Assembly: GCA_020444265.1 (NCBI GenBank)
Contig: JAHLLH010000001.1
Span: forward strand, 124,001 to 188,000
Direction of reading: 5' to 3'
Origin: a bacterium
GTDB lineage: Bacteria; Electryoneota; Electryoneia; Electryoneales; Electryoneaceae
Length of the DNA stretch: 64,000 nucleotides
The position numbers and the translations under genes are program-made. The notes under the pieces are model-generated. The model saw only the letters and a list, made by a program, of their open reading frames with translations, was not told the DNA's origin and did not search any database. Numbering within the stretch: position 1 is the first letter of the stretch; each line of letters begins with the position of its first letter. This document shows positions 25,935-34,532 of the stretch, one piece after another.

Positions 25935-27962
25935 TTACTTGATCAGCGAAACTTTCCGCATCACAGTTGAAGTTTCTGTCGCGACACGCACGAGGTAGAT
26001 GCCTGACGACATGTCTGTGGCATCCCAGCTTAAGGTGTGGTGACCAGCATTGTACGAACCGCTGGCAAGACGAGCCACTTCCTGACCCAACAGGTTAAAG
26101 ACGCTCACCTTCACCTGACCAGCCTGCGGTAGCGCAAAGTCGACGCTGAGGGCCGCGTTGAACGGGTTCGGCCAGGTTGACAGATCGAGGTTCGTCGGCA
26201 GAATTGCTTCCGCATCGGACGGCACATCGTTGACATCTCCGCCCATCCAGGTCAGCAAGGTGTTCAGCAGATCACCCGGTGCTGTTGTACCGTTCATGCC
26301 CGATACAGCCTGCATGTTGAAGGCGACGTAAACAGCAGCGTAGTCATCGTCACGATAGCCGCTCGCGCCACGTTCCGTGGTCTGGATGTACTTGAAGAAT
26401 GGGACAGCGCCGCCATCTTCCACCAGGCTCAAGGTGCTGGGGTTCGTTGAATGACCATCTCCACCGACGAGGATCAAGTCGAGATCGAGGAAAAGATCCG
26501 GGCAGTCGTTATGAGGTACCAAGCGAATCCGTGAGGCAGTCGGCGGAGCATCCAGACGGTGATAGACCTTGAACCAATCCTGGAACCACTGGTTGCTGCC
26601 CTCATCCTCTCCGATCTGTTCACCATTCAAAATCAGGTTGCCACCAGCTTCCATGAAGTCGACCAGAATCGTAACTTCCGCTTCGGTGAGCACGTCGCCG
26701 TCTGCGGTGGAAGTCGCCCAGATCACGGTCGAATAGTCCATGATCCCGTATTCAGTTACCGCGGCTTCCGTGTAGATCTCAGGAGCGACACCCGCACCCA
26801 TGAACATGTTGAACCAGGCGTCGTAATCCTCGTCACCATCGCCATAGTCATTCACAAACAGCATGTCCGGAGTACCAACAAGCTGGATGAACTCGACCTG
26901 GGTCGTGTACTCGGTCGCTCCATCGCTTAAAGTGACAGTGAAGGTGACATACTCCTCTTCGAACTCTTCCGGGACCTCGATCACAAAATGATCATCCGTA
27001 TTCGCTAGCTGGGCACCGGGTTCAATTGCATCCCAGGAAGCCTGGTTGTCGGTGATCGTGATGTTCTCGTTGTCGCAGGTGAGCGTTCCGGTCAGTCCAT
27101 CAGTCGCGAGGAACTGCGGATCGTTCTCGAGCAGGACTGTCAGTTCGGCCGTTTCACCGGCGTCAGGGCGGCCATTTTCCATGTCGCCCGGATCGATCAC
27201 CGTATGTGAGACGAAAGTCAGGAAGGGTGTGGTTGCTGGCACCGGATTATACTGGGCTTGCAGGACTTCGTTGGTGCTGGTGGACTGAATCCAGGCGATG
27301 ACAGCGAGGTTCGACAGCGGGTACTGGCTTTCGTACGGGAAAATCGCTTCCATTTCTACCGTACCACCCGCATCACCAGTCACTGTTGTACCCGAAGCAT
27401 TGGGGTGCATGTCGAGCATGCTGTCGTAGTAATCCGCGACACCATTCGGACCCGGCGGTTCCAGGTGATGAAACTCTTCGACAAGCGCGATATAGAGTTT
27501 CATCTGATCAGGAAGGGCTTCATCGAGTGTGATCGTCAAGGGAACATGGATGTTTCCATCTCCCTGAAGTTCCGGATCCATTTCGATGAGGTAGGGGGAC
27601 TCACGATCGAGACGGTTTGCGACTAACGTCGCCAGACCGTTGGTAGGCAAAGTTCCAACCTGCCCGTCTGTACGGAACGCTGGAATACCAGTGATACCAT
27701 AGTAATTACGGCGAACTTCGTTGTCCGACTGGTTATGAAGATACCAGGGGTCCGAACCACTCGGCCAGCTCATGTGCCACGTAATGCCAATAACCTGGTC
27801 GCGTGTGTACTCATTCAAGATATTATGGTAGGGCGCAGCCTGCGCCGAACAGTACGGTCAACCATAATTGTCAAAATCCTCGATGAGGACCCTGCGGGGG
27901 TAAGCATCGGCGCTGCTGGCGATCAGCAGACCGAGCATGACGAGAACTGCTGCCTTTTTCAT
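25935..27962 (-). CDS. Putative selenoprotein: Omp28-like thioredoxin-fold T9SS cargo with a UxxC motif (in-frame TGA)
   Basis: The full frame starts at ATG 27962 (GAGGAAC before it) and reads 675 residues if the in-frame TGA at 27858-27860 (codon 35) is decoded as selenocysteine. Residues 1-20 are a signal peptide (VLVMLGLLIASSADA). Residues 25-38 read VLIEDFDNYG-U-PYC, which aligns exactly with the E-x-F-x4-C-x-x-C start of Omp28-like thioredoxin folds, so TGA replaces the first redox cysteine. The cis-proline loop GITGIPAF (P94) confirms the fold. Then come an Ig-like module, a glutamine-amidotransferase-like module (DMLFVNDYGDGDEDY) and a T9SS sorting domain from WPNPFN to VSLIK. Coding quality is the same on both sides of the TGA. 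A SECIS-like hairpin lies 11 nt downstream. The alternatives are a nonsense mutation or a sequencing error in a Cys codon; without readthrough only a 34-residue stub would be made. Confidence 0.8.
27832..27860 (-). promoter_or_regulatory. Candidate bacterial SECIS element with its UGA
   Basis: On the minus strand the UGA (27860-27858) is followed by C, a weak termination context. Eleven bases later a perfect 6-bp mini-hairpin GGCGCA-GGC-TGCGCC (27846-27832) begins. Its loop opens with G and lies 17 nt from the UGA, inside the 16-37 nt window and with the loop guanine required by the bacterial SECIS consensus. The core GCAGG...CTGC resembles the apical part of the E. coli fdhF SECIS. No bulged U is evident in the stem. 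Confidence 0.7.
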
Positions 27963-28294
27963 GTTCCTCGTCCCTTTCTCGTTTGGGAGGCGAAATAACT
28001 CTCTTCCAACTAGTCAATTTCTGGCCTGAAAAGGAGATGCGCAAGGCTGAGGGCTCTTGGTGTATGCGCCTGGATTTCGGAAGTATCAAAGACCTCAAGG
28101 GAAGAAAAGCGAAGATGTTCAAGGCTTTGGGGGCCATTGTAGTAGAAACCACACCTCTGCTCTCGGCTCTCCAATCTCTGCTGCGAGGGTACCTATACTT
28201 AGGCAGTTGTTGTCCCAAATGCAACGTCTTATCTATCGCTTTAAGAGGTTGTGAACATGATTACACTCGTTGGTGCAAGCAAATTGGAGTAGCT
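27963..28294. other. Divergent intergenic region
   Basis: About 330 bases between the divergent selenoprotein-candidate and TSUP genes. The plus-strand frame running through it has no signal of coding before the ATG at 28295. A TATACT sequence near 28195 could be a -10 element for the permease, but no matching -35 was found. I see no conserved RNA structure. Confidence 0.35.
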
Positions 28295-29095
28295 ATGGGC
28301 ATGGAATCCCTGCTGTTTTTTGCGCTGATCGGTATCTTAGGTGGGACTGCGGCCGGCTTCATTGGGATCGGAGGAGGGGTTATTATGGTCCCCGTCCTGC
28401 TCGAGGTGTTTCGTGCACAGGGCGTTCCGACAGAAGTTCTGGTCCATGTCAGCATGGGGACCTCAGTCGCGGTTGCCTCGCTCTCCTCAGTCTCATCTGC
28501 ATTTCGTCACCATCGGCAGGGGAATGTCCTCTGGCGAGTCGCCCCCATACTTGCAACAAGCAGCTTTGCAGCAGGATTGGCGGCGGGGATGCTCGCCCAA
28601 CTGATTCCCGGCGTCGGGCTGCAACGTGGCCTGGCCGTTGTCCTGCTGCTGGCGGCCTTCAGGATGTTCGCGGATCAGAACAAGCCGGACCTGCCTGAGC
28701 GGAAACTGCCCTGGTGGGGATGGACAATCATGGGTGTTCTGACAGGAGTATTTTCAGGCTTCACCGGGCTGGCTGGAGGGCTGTTTCTCATTCCATTGAT
28801 GGCATTTATCCCGCACGTTCCCACCAGAAAACTGGCGGGGACTTCCTCTGGAGTTGTGATGTTTACTGCCTTTGCGGCTGCTCTTGGAAAAATCCTCTCC
28901 ACACCAACAATCTTCCCCGGACCCGGGTTCATCGGACATGTGAACGTGCTGGCGGCACTCGCCCTCGCAAGCACATCCATCCCATCAGCCCAGCTTGGTG
29001 CCTGGTTGAATCGTCGAGTCGGATCTGTGGTCTACAAAAGGATTTTTGCGATCCTGCTTATGCTGGTCGTGATTCGATTGTTCTGGACATCCTGA
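28295..29095 (+). CDS. TSUP (TauE/SafE) family permease
   Basis: 266 residues, almost entirely hydrophobic with seven to eight transmembrane segments. The glycine-rich repeat typical of the TauE/SafE superfamily occurs twice: GILGGTAAGFIGIGGGVIMVPVL (in part, GFIGIGGGVIMVPVL) in the first half and GVFSGFTGLAGGLFLIPLM in the second. The family exports or imports small organosulfur or sulfur oxyanions such as sulfite, taurine-derived sulfoacetate or thiosulfate. ATG 28295 has GGAG five bases upstream. The longer frame runs back to 27983 with unrelated composition. It is divergent from the candidate selenoprotein, but no functional link to selenium is shown. Confidence 0.85.
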   Translation: MGMESLLFFALIGILGGTAAGFIGIGGGVIMVPVLLEVFRAQGVPTEVLVHVSMGTSVAVASLSSVSSAFRHHRQGNVLWRVAPILATSSFAAGLAAGMLAQLIPGVGLQRGLAVVLLLAAFRMFADQNKPDLPERKLPWWGWTIMGVLTGVFSGFTGLAGGLFLIPLMAFIPHVPTRKLAGTSSGVVMFTAFAAALGKILSTPTIFPGPGFIGHVNVLAALALASTSIPSAQLGAWLNRRVGSVVYKRIFAILLMLVVIRLFWTS

Positions 29096-29266
29096 CCAAC
29101 AAGAACCCTGGAGCGTCTTTCCCGCAGGGTTGTTGTCTGATTTGGTGTTCCCACCTTCAAAACCGTACTATAAAAGACTAGGACATAGTTCATGGTTGGA
29201 ACCTTCCTTCGGGGCCTCGCAGGATCCACCATAGAAGCCGGTTAAAGCCTTGCCTTTGGAGATGCA

Positions 29267-31987
29267 ATGATGAGAAAGTTTGTCCCATTACTGACTGTGC
29301 TACTGCTCTTCGGGGTCCTGCTGCCCCTGCAGGCTGCGCCCATGCAACTCGATTACTTGCCCGGGAAGCTGTTGGTACGTTTCACCCACGATGTTCAGCT
29401 TCAGATGGATGGGAAAAGTGTTGTCTCCTCGGAATCCGAGCTGAACCGTCTGCTCACTCGTTTTGATGCCTACGCGTTCAAGGGAACCTACGAGCCTTAC
29501 ATCATCCAGGATGAAGAGTTTCGTGCGTTCACACGCAATGACAAAACGATCTTTTTCCCGGAAGCGACTGATATCAACTTGGTGATGGCTGAATTCAACC
29601 AGTTGAGCAGTGTTGATGAAGCCATCCCGGACTGGCTGATGCCGGTGGATGAGATGTGCCCGACGGATGATCCCAGCCTCGCTAGCCAGTGGTGGATCAA
29701 CAAGACCTCCGCGAAGGAAGCCTGGTGCCACAACACGGGAAATTCGGACATCCTCGTTGTTGCGATCGATTCAGGTACGGATTGGAACCATCCTGACTAC
29801 ATCGATCATATCTGGCGTAATCTTGGGGAAGACCCTGATGGCGATGTCCATAACTATCAGTCCCTGACCGCAGACTACATCCTGACAGGTACCGGGGATG
29901 ACGGTCAGGATAACGATGGTAACGGCCTCGTAGATGACTTCCTTGGCTGGGATTTTGTCGCTTCTGCCTCTTCGCCGAATCCGAACGAGGATTCAAATTC
30001 CCCGGATAACAACCCGATTGACTTCAATGGCCATGGTACTGGCTGCGCCGGTGCCCTTGCCCAGGTCGGTAATAATGGTGTTGGTACCGCCGGCATGGCT
30101 TACAACACTACGATCATCGGGATGCGCTGTGGCTATGAAAACAGCCAGGGCAATGGCCTGATCATCACCAGTGCCGCGCTGCAGGGTATTGCCTACGCGG
30201 TTGACAAGGGTGCACAGGTCATTAACATGTCGTATGGCGGACCGAGCTACATCAGCCAGGTCAACACAGCCATGGTTAATGCCTGGAACAATGGTGCCCT
30301 GCTGTTTGGTGCCGCAGGCAACGATGGTGTCGGTTCGCTGCACTACCCGGCTGCGTATAACAACGTGATTGCCGTTGGTGCCAGTACACAGAGCGATGGT
30401 CGAGCCAACTTCTCGAACTATGGCAACTGGGTGGATGTTTCCGCTCCAGGGACCGGCTGCTTCACGGGCTGGTTTGATGATGCCTATACGACTTGGGATG
30501 GTACCTCGGTCGCATCGCCGATCGCCGCTGGCGTCGGTGCCCTCGTGATTGATGCATTCCCCGATTCCTCCAACACATTCTGGCGTATGGTTGTCGAGGA
30601 GACCACGGACTTGATCACCACGGACCAGCCACTCGGAACAGGTCGTGTGAATGCCTACAAGGCCGTCACACAGTTCAAATTCCCCGAGATGAGCATCGAT
30701 TCGGTCGCGGTACTGAACGCGGGTGAAAATGGTTTCCCCGATCCGGGCGAAACGTTCAATGTCTACGTCGAGCTGAGCAACGAGCTGGGCTGGATGGATG
30801 CGGAAAATGTGACCATTACCGTCAGCTTTGACAACGAAGACCTTACCGCAACCACCAACGACGTAAATATCGGGACGATCCAGGATGGCGCTGCAGCGAA
30901 CAATGCAGACAACCTGGTGGCGGTCGAGGTGTCGGAAGATGCAGAAAATGGTATCTTTGTCAACATGTACGTGACCATTTCTGCTGATCCAAATGACTAT
31001 GTCATCGAAACCCAGAAACGGATTCTCGTTGGAACGCCTCAGGTGCTGGTTGTTGACGATGATGGTGGGGAAGATTACGAGACCTATATCTCCGCTGATC
31101 TGGATTCGCTCGGCGAAGTCTATTTCTCTTATGATGTTGCTGATCTGGGCGTATCACCCAGCCTCAACACCCTGACACGGCAGCCAGTGGTCCTCTGGAT
31201 GACAGGCAGCACCTCAGATCCGCTTAGCGAAGAAGAGCAGACCTCGATTTCCGACGCAATCGATGCGGGAATCAATGTCTTCCTCTTCGGTCAGACCATT
31301 CACGACCAATTGAACGGGACCGATTTCTACGCGAATGTTCTGCATGCAACCGAAGGTGAAGGATCAGTTGCCTTCCATGGTGTGGATGCGGTAGAAGGTG
31401 TTGGTGGTCCGATTGTGGACGACCAGCGTCTCGTGATGATCGGTGGCAGTGGTGCAGGCAACAGCACAGACCCAGACATTGTCGATGCAATCGCTCCCGG
31501 AATGGTGGGGTATCGTTACCTGGTCGCTTCTGGTGAAGGTGCCCCGGCGGGTGTCTTTGTCGGCGGTGAAGAGGATGCGAAATTGCTTTATCTGCCCTTC
31601 GCCTTCGAAGCGGTCAGCGGTGACAACAACACCACGTCCCGTGAAGACGTGCTCCTTGGTGTTCTGAACTGGTTCCGTGGTGTCAGCGATGTGCCATTCG
31701 CCGATCCGTCGGAACAGCTTCCGACCGAATTCGCCATCGAATCGGCTTACCCGAACCCCTTCAACCCCTCCACGACACTGCGTGTCAACGTACCGGCTGC
31801 TTCCCAGGTGAAGCTGGCGGTTTACGATGTGCTGGGTCGTCAGGTCGCCACCTTGGTGGACGGCCGTATGGGCGCGGGTCGTCACTCTATCAGTTGGAAT
31901 GCCTCCAACGTTTCGACGGGCATCTACTTCGCTGTCCTTGAAGCACAAGGCACTCGTCAGGTGACCAAGTTGGCGTTCATGAAGTAA
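29267..31987 (+). CDS. Secreted subtilisin-like (S8) serine protease with T9SS sorting domain
   Basis: 906 residues. A signal peptide (LLTVLLLFGVLLPLQA) and an N-terminal prodomain (about 24-130) precede a subtilase domain. Its catalytic triad is D168 (VVAIDSGTDW), H256 (NGHGTGCAG) and S414 (DGTSVASPIAAG). The oxyanion asparagine is in LLFGAAGNDG. After it come an Ig-like module (GENGFPDPGETFNVYVEL), a glutamine-amidotransferase-like module (VLVVDDDGGEDYETY) and a T9SS sorting domain (YPNPFNPSTTLRVNV to LAFMK). The Ig and amidotransferase-like modules closely match those of the selenoprotein candidate on the other side of the TSUP gene. It probably degrades extracellular protein. Start ATG 29267, with a second ATG next to it, follows TTTGGAGATGC. 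Confidence 0.93.
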   Translation: MMRKFVPLLTVLLLFGVLLPLQAAPMQLDYLPGKLLVRFTHDVQLQMDGKSVVSSESELNRLLTRFDAYAFKGTYEPYIIQDEEFRAFTRNDKTIFFPEATDINLVMAEFNQLSSVDEAIPDWLMPVDEMCPTDDPSLASQWWINKTSAKEAWCHNTGNSDILVVAIDSGTDWNHPDYIDHIWRNLGEDPDGDVHNYQSLTADYILTGTGDDGQDNDGNGLVDDFLGWDFVASASSPNPNEDSNSPDNNPIDFNGHGTGCAGALAQVGNNGVGTAGMAYNTTIIGMRCGYENSQGNGLIITSAALQGIAYAVDKGAQVINMSYGGPSYISQVNTAMVNAWNNGALLFGAAGNDGVGSLHYPAAYNNVIAVGASTQSDGRANFSNYGNWVDVSAPGTGCFTGWFDDAYTTWDGTSVASPIAAGVGALVIDAFPDSSNTFWRMVVEETTDLITTDQPLGTGRVNAYKAVTQFKFPEMSIDSVAVLNAGENGFPDPGETFNVYVELSNELGWMDAENVTITVSFDNEDLTATTNDVNIGTIQDGAAANNADNLVAVEVSEDAENGIFVNMYVTISADPNDYVIETQKRILVGTPQVLVVDDDGGEDYETYISADLDSLGEVYFSYDVADLGVSPSLNTLTRQPVVLWMTGSTSDPLSEEEQTSISDAIDAGINVFLFGQTIHDQLNGTDFYANVLHATEGEGSVAFHGVDAVEGVGGPIVDDQRLVMIGGSGAGNSTDPDIVDAIAPGMVGYRYLVASGEGAPAGVFVGGEEDAKLLYLPFAFEAVSGDNNTTSREDVLLGVLNWFRGVSDVPFADPSEQLPTEFAIESAYPNPFNPSTTLRVNVPAASQVKLAVYDVLGRQVATLVDGRMGAGRHSISWNASNVSTGIYFAVLEAQGTRQVTKLAFMK

Positions 31988-32009
31988 GAATACTGTTTGC
32001 ACGATCAAG

Positions 32010-32039
32010 GCCGGGGTAGATAGCCCCGGCTTTTTTTTT
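32010..32039 (+). terminator. Strong intrinsic terminator after the S8 protease
   Basis: GCCGGGG/CCCCGGC stem with a 7-base loop followed by nine T residues, 22 nt after the stop. Confidence 0.95.
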
Positions 32040-32049
32040 GCCCAAGAGA

Positions 32050-32086
32050 GAACGAACCCGGCATTGCGGGATTGCCGGGTTCGTTC
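32050..32086 (-). terminator. Terminator of the small minus-strand gene at 32114
   Basis: Perfect 14-bp stem GAACGAACCCGGCA/TGCCGGGTTCGTTC with a 9-base loop. On the minus strand it is followed by TCTCTCTTGGG. It lies 28 nt beyond the minus-strand stop codon. Confidence 0.75.
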
Positions 32087-32113
32087 AGTGCCCATCGCAG
32101 CGCGATGTAAAGG

Positions 32114-32461
32114 TCAGGCCACCGAATGGATCGATTTGCGTAAATCGATATTGCCCAGTTCGGTGCTAAGAATCTCTTTCATACTCTGTGCAAACTGTTT
32201 GACGCGGACCTCGTCCTTCGCTTTCGCGGCTTCCAGCACGTCCAACCCGCTGTTGAGGAACTGCCATTGCGGGTATCGGTTATGCAACTGGTAGGAGCTC
32301 CAGCCAAATTCGATCCATGCGAGACGGTTGTACTCCTTCTGTACCAGGAGACGGTTCAGCCAGTTGTCCAGGTTGCGCAGCACCTCGTAGCGGATCAAAT
32401 CCATCGGATCAATCGCGGAGGAGGGGGTCTGTTGGTCACGCGACGTGATGAATGCTGCCAT
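32114..32461 (-). CDS. Small uncharacterised alpha-helical protein
   Basis: 115 residues, no signal peptide and no membrane segment. Sequence is helical and charged: DPMDLIRYEVLRNLDNWLNRLLVQKEYNRL, noted here as IRYEVLRNLDNWLNRLLV, then SGLDVLEAAKAKDEVRVKQF. Start ATG 32461 follows GAAGGAACGAGGC. I do not recognise the family. Good spacing to a strong terminator and an SD site make it a likely real gene. It is alone between the S8 protease and a 490-base intergenic region. Confidence 0.7.
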   Translation of the reverse strand: MAAFITSRDQQTPSSAIDPMDLIRYEVLRNLDNWLNRLLVQKEYNRLAWIEFGWSSYQLHNRYPQWQFLNSGLDVLEAAKAKDEVRVKQFAQSMKEILSTELGNIDLRKSIHSVA

Positions 32462-32870
32462 TGCCTCGTTCCTTCACTCGTCCAGCAGGGAATCCCGCTG
32501 AAATTTCTACCACCAAACGTTCGCACAAGTAGAATGCAAAGGGTGGACCATTTTTCCCCAATGAGCTCTAATGGTGAGGAAATAGAATTAATTTATTGTT
32601 TATATGTAACTTATGAAGTTACGGTCTTTCACAATGGCAAGAGCGGGCTGTGCCATCCTGAAACTCCAATCTCTATCGCGGAACAAGCTGTGTATCGAAC
32701 TTGTACGGTTTCCTCTCAGGGCTCTCGGATACGGTCCACCTCAGGAACCCACCATTCGATGGGGTGTGTAATCATAGAGAACATGGATGCATCCTCCCTC
32801 GACATCATGCATCCAACCCACAACTGGCCCCTCCGCTTTCGTCTACCTCCCTGGACGGAAGCGGTCTCCC
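32462..32870 (+). other. Intergenic region that may hold an untranslated RNA
   Basis: About 410 bases with no plausible protein. A frame is open on the plus strand from 32267, but it runs antisense through the small minus-strand gene and then through the terminator at 32872. That terminator lies upstream of the next gene and downstream of no plus-strand gene. Some transcript must end there, either a small RNA or a leader. No known RNA family (SRP, 6S, tmRNA, tRNA-Sec) was recognised. Confidence 0.35.
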
Positions 32871-32871
32871 A

Positions 32872-32903
32872 AAGCGGACGGATTTCGATCCGTCCGTTTT
32901 TAT
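32872..32903 (+). terminator. Orphan intrinsic terminator upstream of the saccharopine-dehydrogenase-like gene
   Basis: Stem CGGACGGAT/ATCCGTCCG (32875-32883 and 32888-32896) with a stable TTCG tetraloop, A-rich before it and GTTTTTATC after it. It ends 48 nt before the ATG at 32951, with no plus-strand gene upstream to terminate. Confidence 0.85.
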
Positions 32904-32950
32904 CTTCCCCTCACACACGCGATGACCAACGGACACCCAACCTGGAGAAG

Positions 32951-34096
32951 ATGATGTATCGTTACCTGGTTCTCGGAGCTGGACGGCAGGGGACTGCTGC
33001 GGCCTATGATTTGTTGCGGGGCGGGGGGGATGTCCATCTCGTGGACAGCAGTGAAGAAGCTGTTCAAAACGCTCTCACTAAGCTCGGATTAGCCCCGGAG
33101 AAAGGTCATGTTGCCAATTTCCGGGAAAAGGATGCGATCCTGCCCCTGATGAAGGACTCGGATGGTGCTGTTTTCGCTGCGGATTATTCGCTGAATCTGG
33201 AGTTGACTCGTTGGGCGATAGAGGCACGCTGTCACACGGTCGACTATGGCGGGAATCATGATGTGGTTAACGATCAGCATTTGTTGCAGGTAGACGCGGA
33301 AGCGGCTGGTGTAGCGATTGTCCCGGATACAGGGCTGACGCCCGGTCTGGCTGGTATCCTCGTTGCTGGCGGGGTTGGACGGCTTGAAAAACCACGTGAA
33401 GCTCGGATCCGTGTTGGCGGTTTACCGCAGGATCCGAAGCCACCGCTAAACTATTCCCTCATTTTCAGCGTGCGTGGACTGACCAACGAGTACCTCGAGG
33501 AGAGTGTTGTTGTCGAAAAGGGGGTGAAAACGACTCGTCCCTCGATGACAGAACTCGAAACCCTCCGTTTCGGGGATCGAGAGTTTGAAGCCTTTCTTAC
33601 CAGCGGTGGGGTCAGCACACTTCCCGAAACATTCGCTGGCGTACTTGATCATTTGGACTGCAAAACGATCCGCTACCCGGGGCACGCCAACCTGATTACA
33701 TTCGCCTTTGATATCGGGTTCCGCAGCGAAGAAATTGTTGAGATGGATGAACACTCCTTCGTCCCGCGTGCGGCTTTCGAGGAGATGCTGCTGCGGTCCC
33801 TGCCTCACAACCCGCCCGACGAAACCCTGATGCGTGTTTCTGTCAAGGGAATTCACCAGGGAAAAGAGCGAGAGGTGGTGTACGAGATGGTCGACCTGTA
33901 CGATCACGACCTCGGGTTTACCTCGATGCAGAAAACCACAGCATGGCCCGGCAGCCTGATCCTCGCAATGCTGGTGGAAGGCGAAATAAAAGACCGCGGT
34001 GTCCTCTACCAGGAACGTGTCGTGGATTGCAACCTGCTGGTCGATCGACTTGCTGAGCGAGGTGTGCAGATCGACTTGATCGAACGTGATCTCTGA
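32951..34096 (+). CDS. Saccharopine dehydrogenase-like NAD(P)-dependent oxidoreductase
   Basis: 381 residues. The N-terminal Rossmann fold begins YLVLGAGRQGTAAAYDLLRGG (GxGxxG type, here GAGRQG). The family motifs DYGGNHDVV and PDTGLTPGLAGIL lead into the C-terminal catalytic half (SFVPRAAFEEML, MQKTTAWPGSLI). Close relatives are annotated saccharopine dehydrogenase or lysine-ketoglutarate-reductase-like; some act on lysine or carboxynorspermidine intermediates. The exact substrate is not decidable from sequence. GGAG at 32944-32947 serves ATG 32951 or the adjacent ATG 32954. The upstream extension is rejected because it crosses a terminator. The gene is followed by its own terminator. Confidence 0.85.
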   Translation: MMYRYLVLGAGRQGTAAAYDLLRGGGDVHLVDSSEEAVQNALTKLGLAPEKGHVANFREKDAILPLMKDSDGAVFAADYSLNLELTRWAIEARCHTVDYGGNHDVVNDQHLLQVDAEAAGVAIVPDTGLTPGLAGILVAGGVGRLEKPREARIRVGGLPQDPKPPLNYSLIFSVRGLTNEYLEESVVVEKGVKTTRPSMTELETLRFGDREFEAFLTSGGVSTLPETFAGVLDHLDCKTIRYPGHANLITFAFDIGFRSEEIVEMDEHSFVPRAAFEEMLLRSLPHNPPDETLMRVSVKGIHQGKEREVVYEMVDLYDHDLGFTSMQKTTAWPGSLILAMLVEGEIKDRGVLYQERVVDCNLLVDRLAERGVQIDLIERDL

Positions 34097-34123
34097 TCCA
34101 CACTAGATGAATGTTACCTCTGG

Positions 34124-34155
34124 CCCCGTCAGCTTGATGACGGGGTTTTCTTCTT
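34124..34155 (+). terminator. Intrinsic terminator after the saccharopine-dehydrogenase-like gene
   Basis: Stem CCCCGTCA/TGACGGGG with a six-base loop and a TTTTCTTCTTTT tail, 27 nt after the stop codon. Confidence 0.92.
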
Positions 34156-34532
34156 TTCAGCGTGGCCCGGGACTTCAATCCCAGGTCTCTTCGTATCCGT
34201 CTTGGAATTACCTACTACTCATCCCCCCATCAAACGCCGGATGCCCGATCGGGGAGACCGGGCATCCAAAGCAGCAAGGGTTTTCGCCACAGGGGCGACA
34301 GGAAGTACAGTCCGTTTTCGGCGAGGCCTCCTGTATAAACCATCACGCCGCTAGATCCGACGTGGTACACTTCTACTATCGGAACAACTCACCGACAACT
34401 TGAGCTTTTCTTCAAGTTATCGAGCAAGTATCTCTCGGTAATGCCCTGAGGGTCAAGAGTGGCAAGGCTTACAGCTGAGTGCTCTCGAGAGCCCGTACGA
34501 GTAGGCACGTGAAGAAATGGTCCGAATCTGGA
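34156..34532. other. Intergenic region with a hairpin, no gene recognised
   Basis: About 380 bases between convergent genes. It contains one good stem, GGATGCCCG/CGGGCATCC (34239-34247 and 34259-34267, 11-base loop), without a T tract, and a weaker CTTGAG/CTTCAAG pair near 34401. I saw no riboswitch consensus and no ORF with a ribosome-binding site. Confidence 0.35.

Noticed and set aside
25935-27962. TGA as reassigned codon (Trp or Gly code)
   Set aside because: TGA is a normal stop of many genes here (for example 15457, 18330, 24354, 29095, 45017), and no other in-frame TGA is needed.
27983-28294. N-terminal extension of the TSUP permease frame
   Set aside because: The sequence is rich in Cys, Lys and Arg with no membrane pattern, and GGAG lies just before ATG 28295.
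32267-32950. N-terminal extension of the saccharopine-dehydrogenase-like frame
   Set aside because: It runs antisense through the small gene at 32114-32461, crosses a strong terminator, and has atypical composition; a clear SD precedes 32951.
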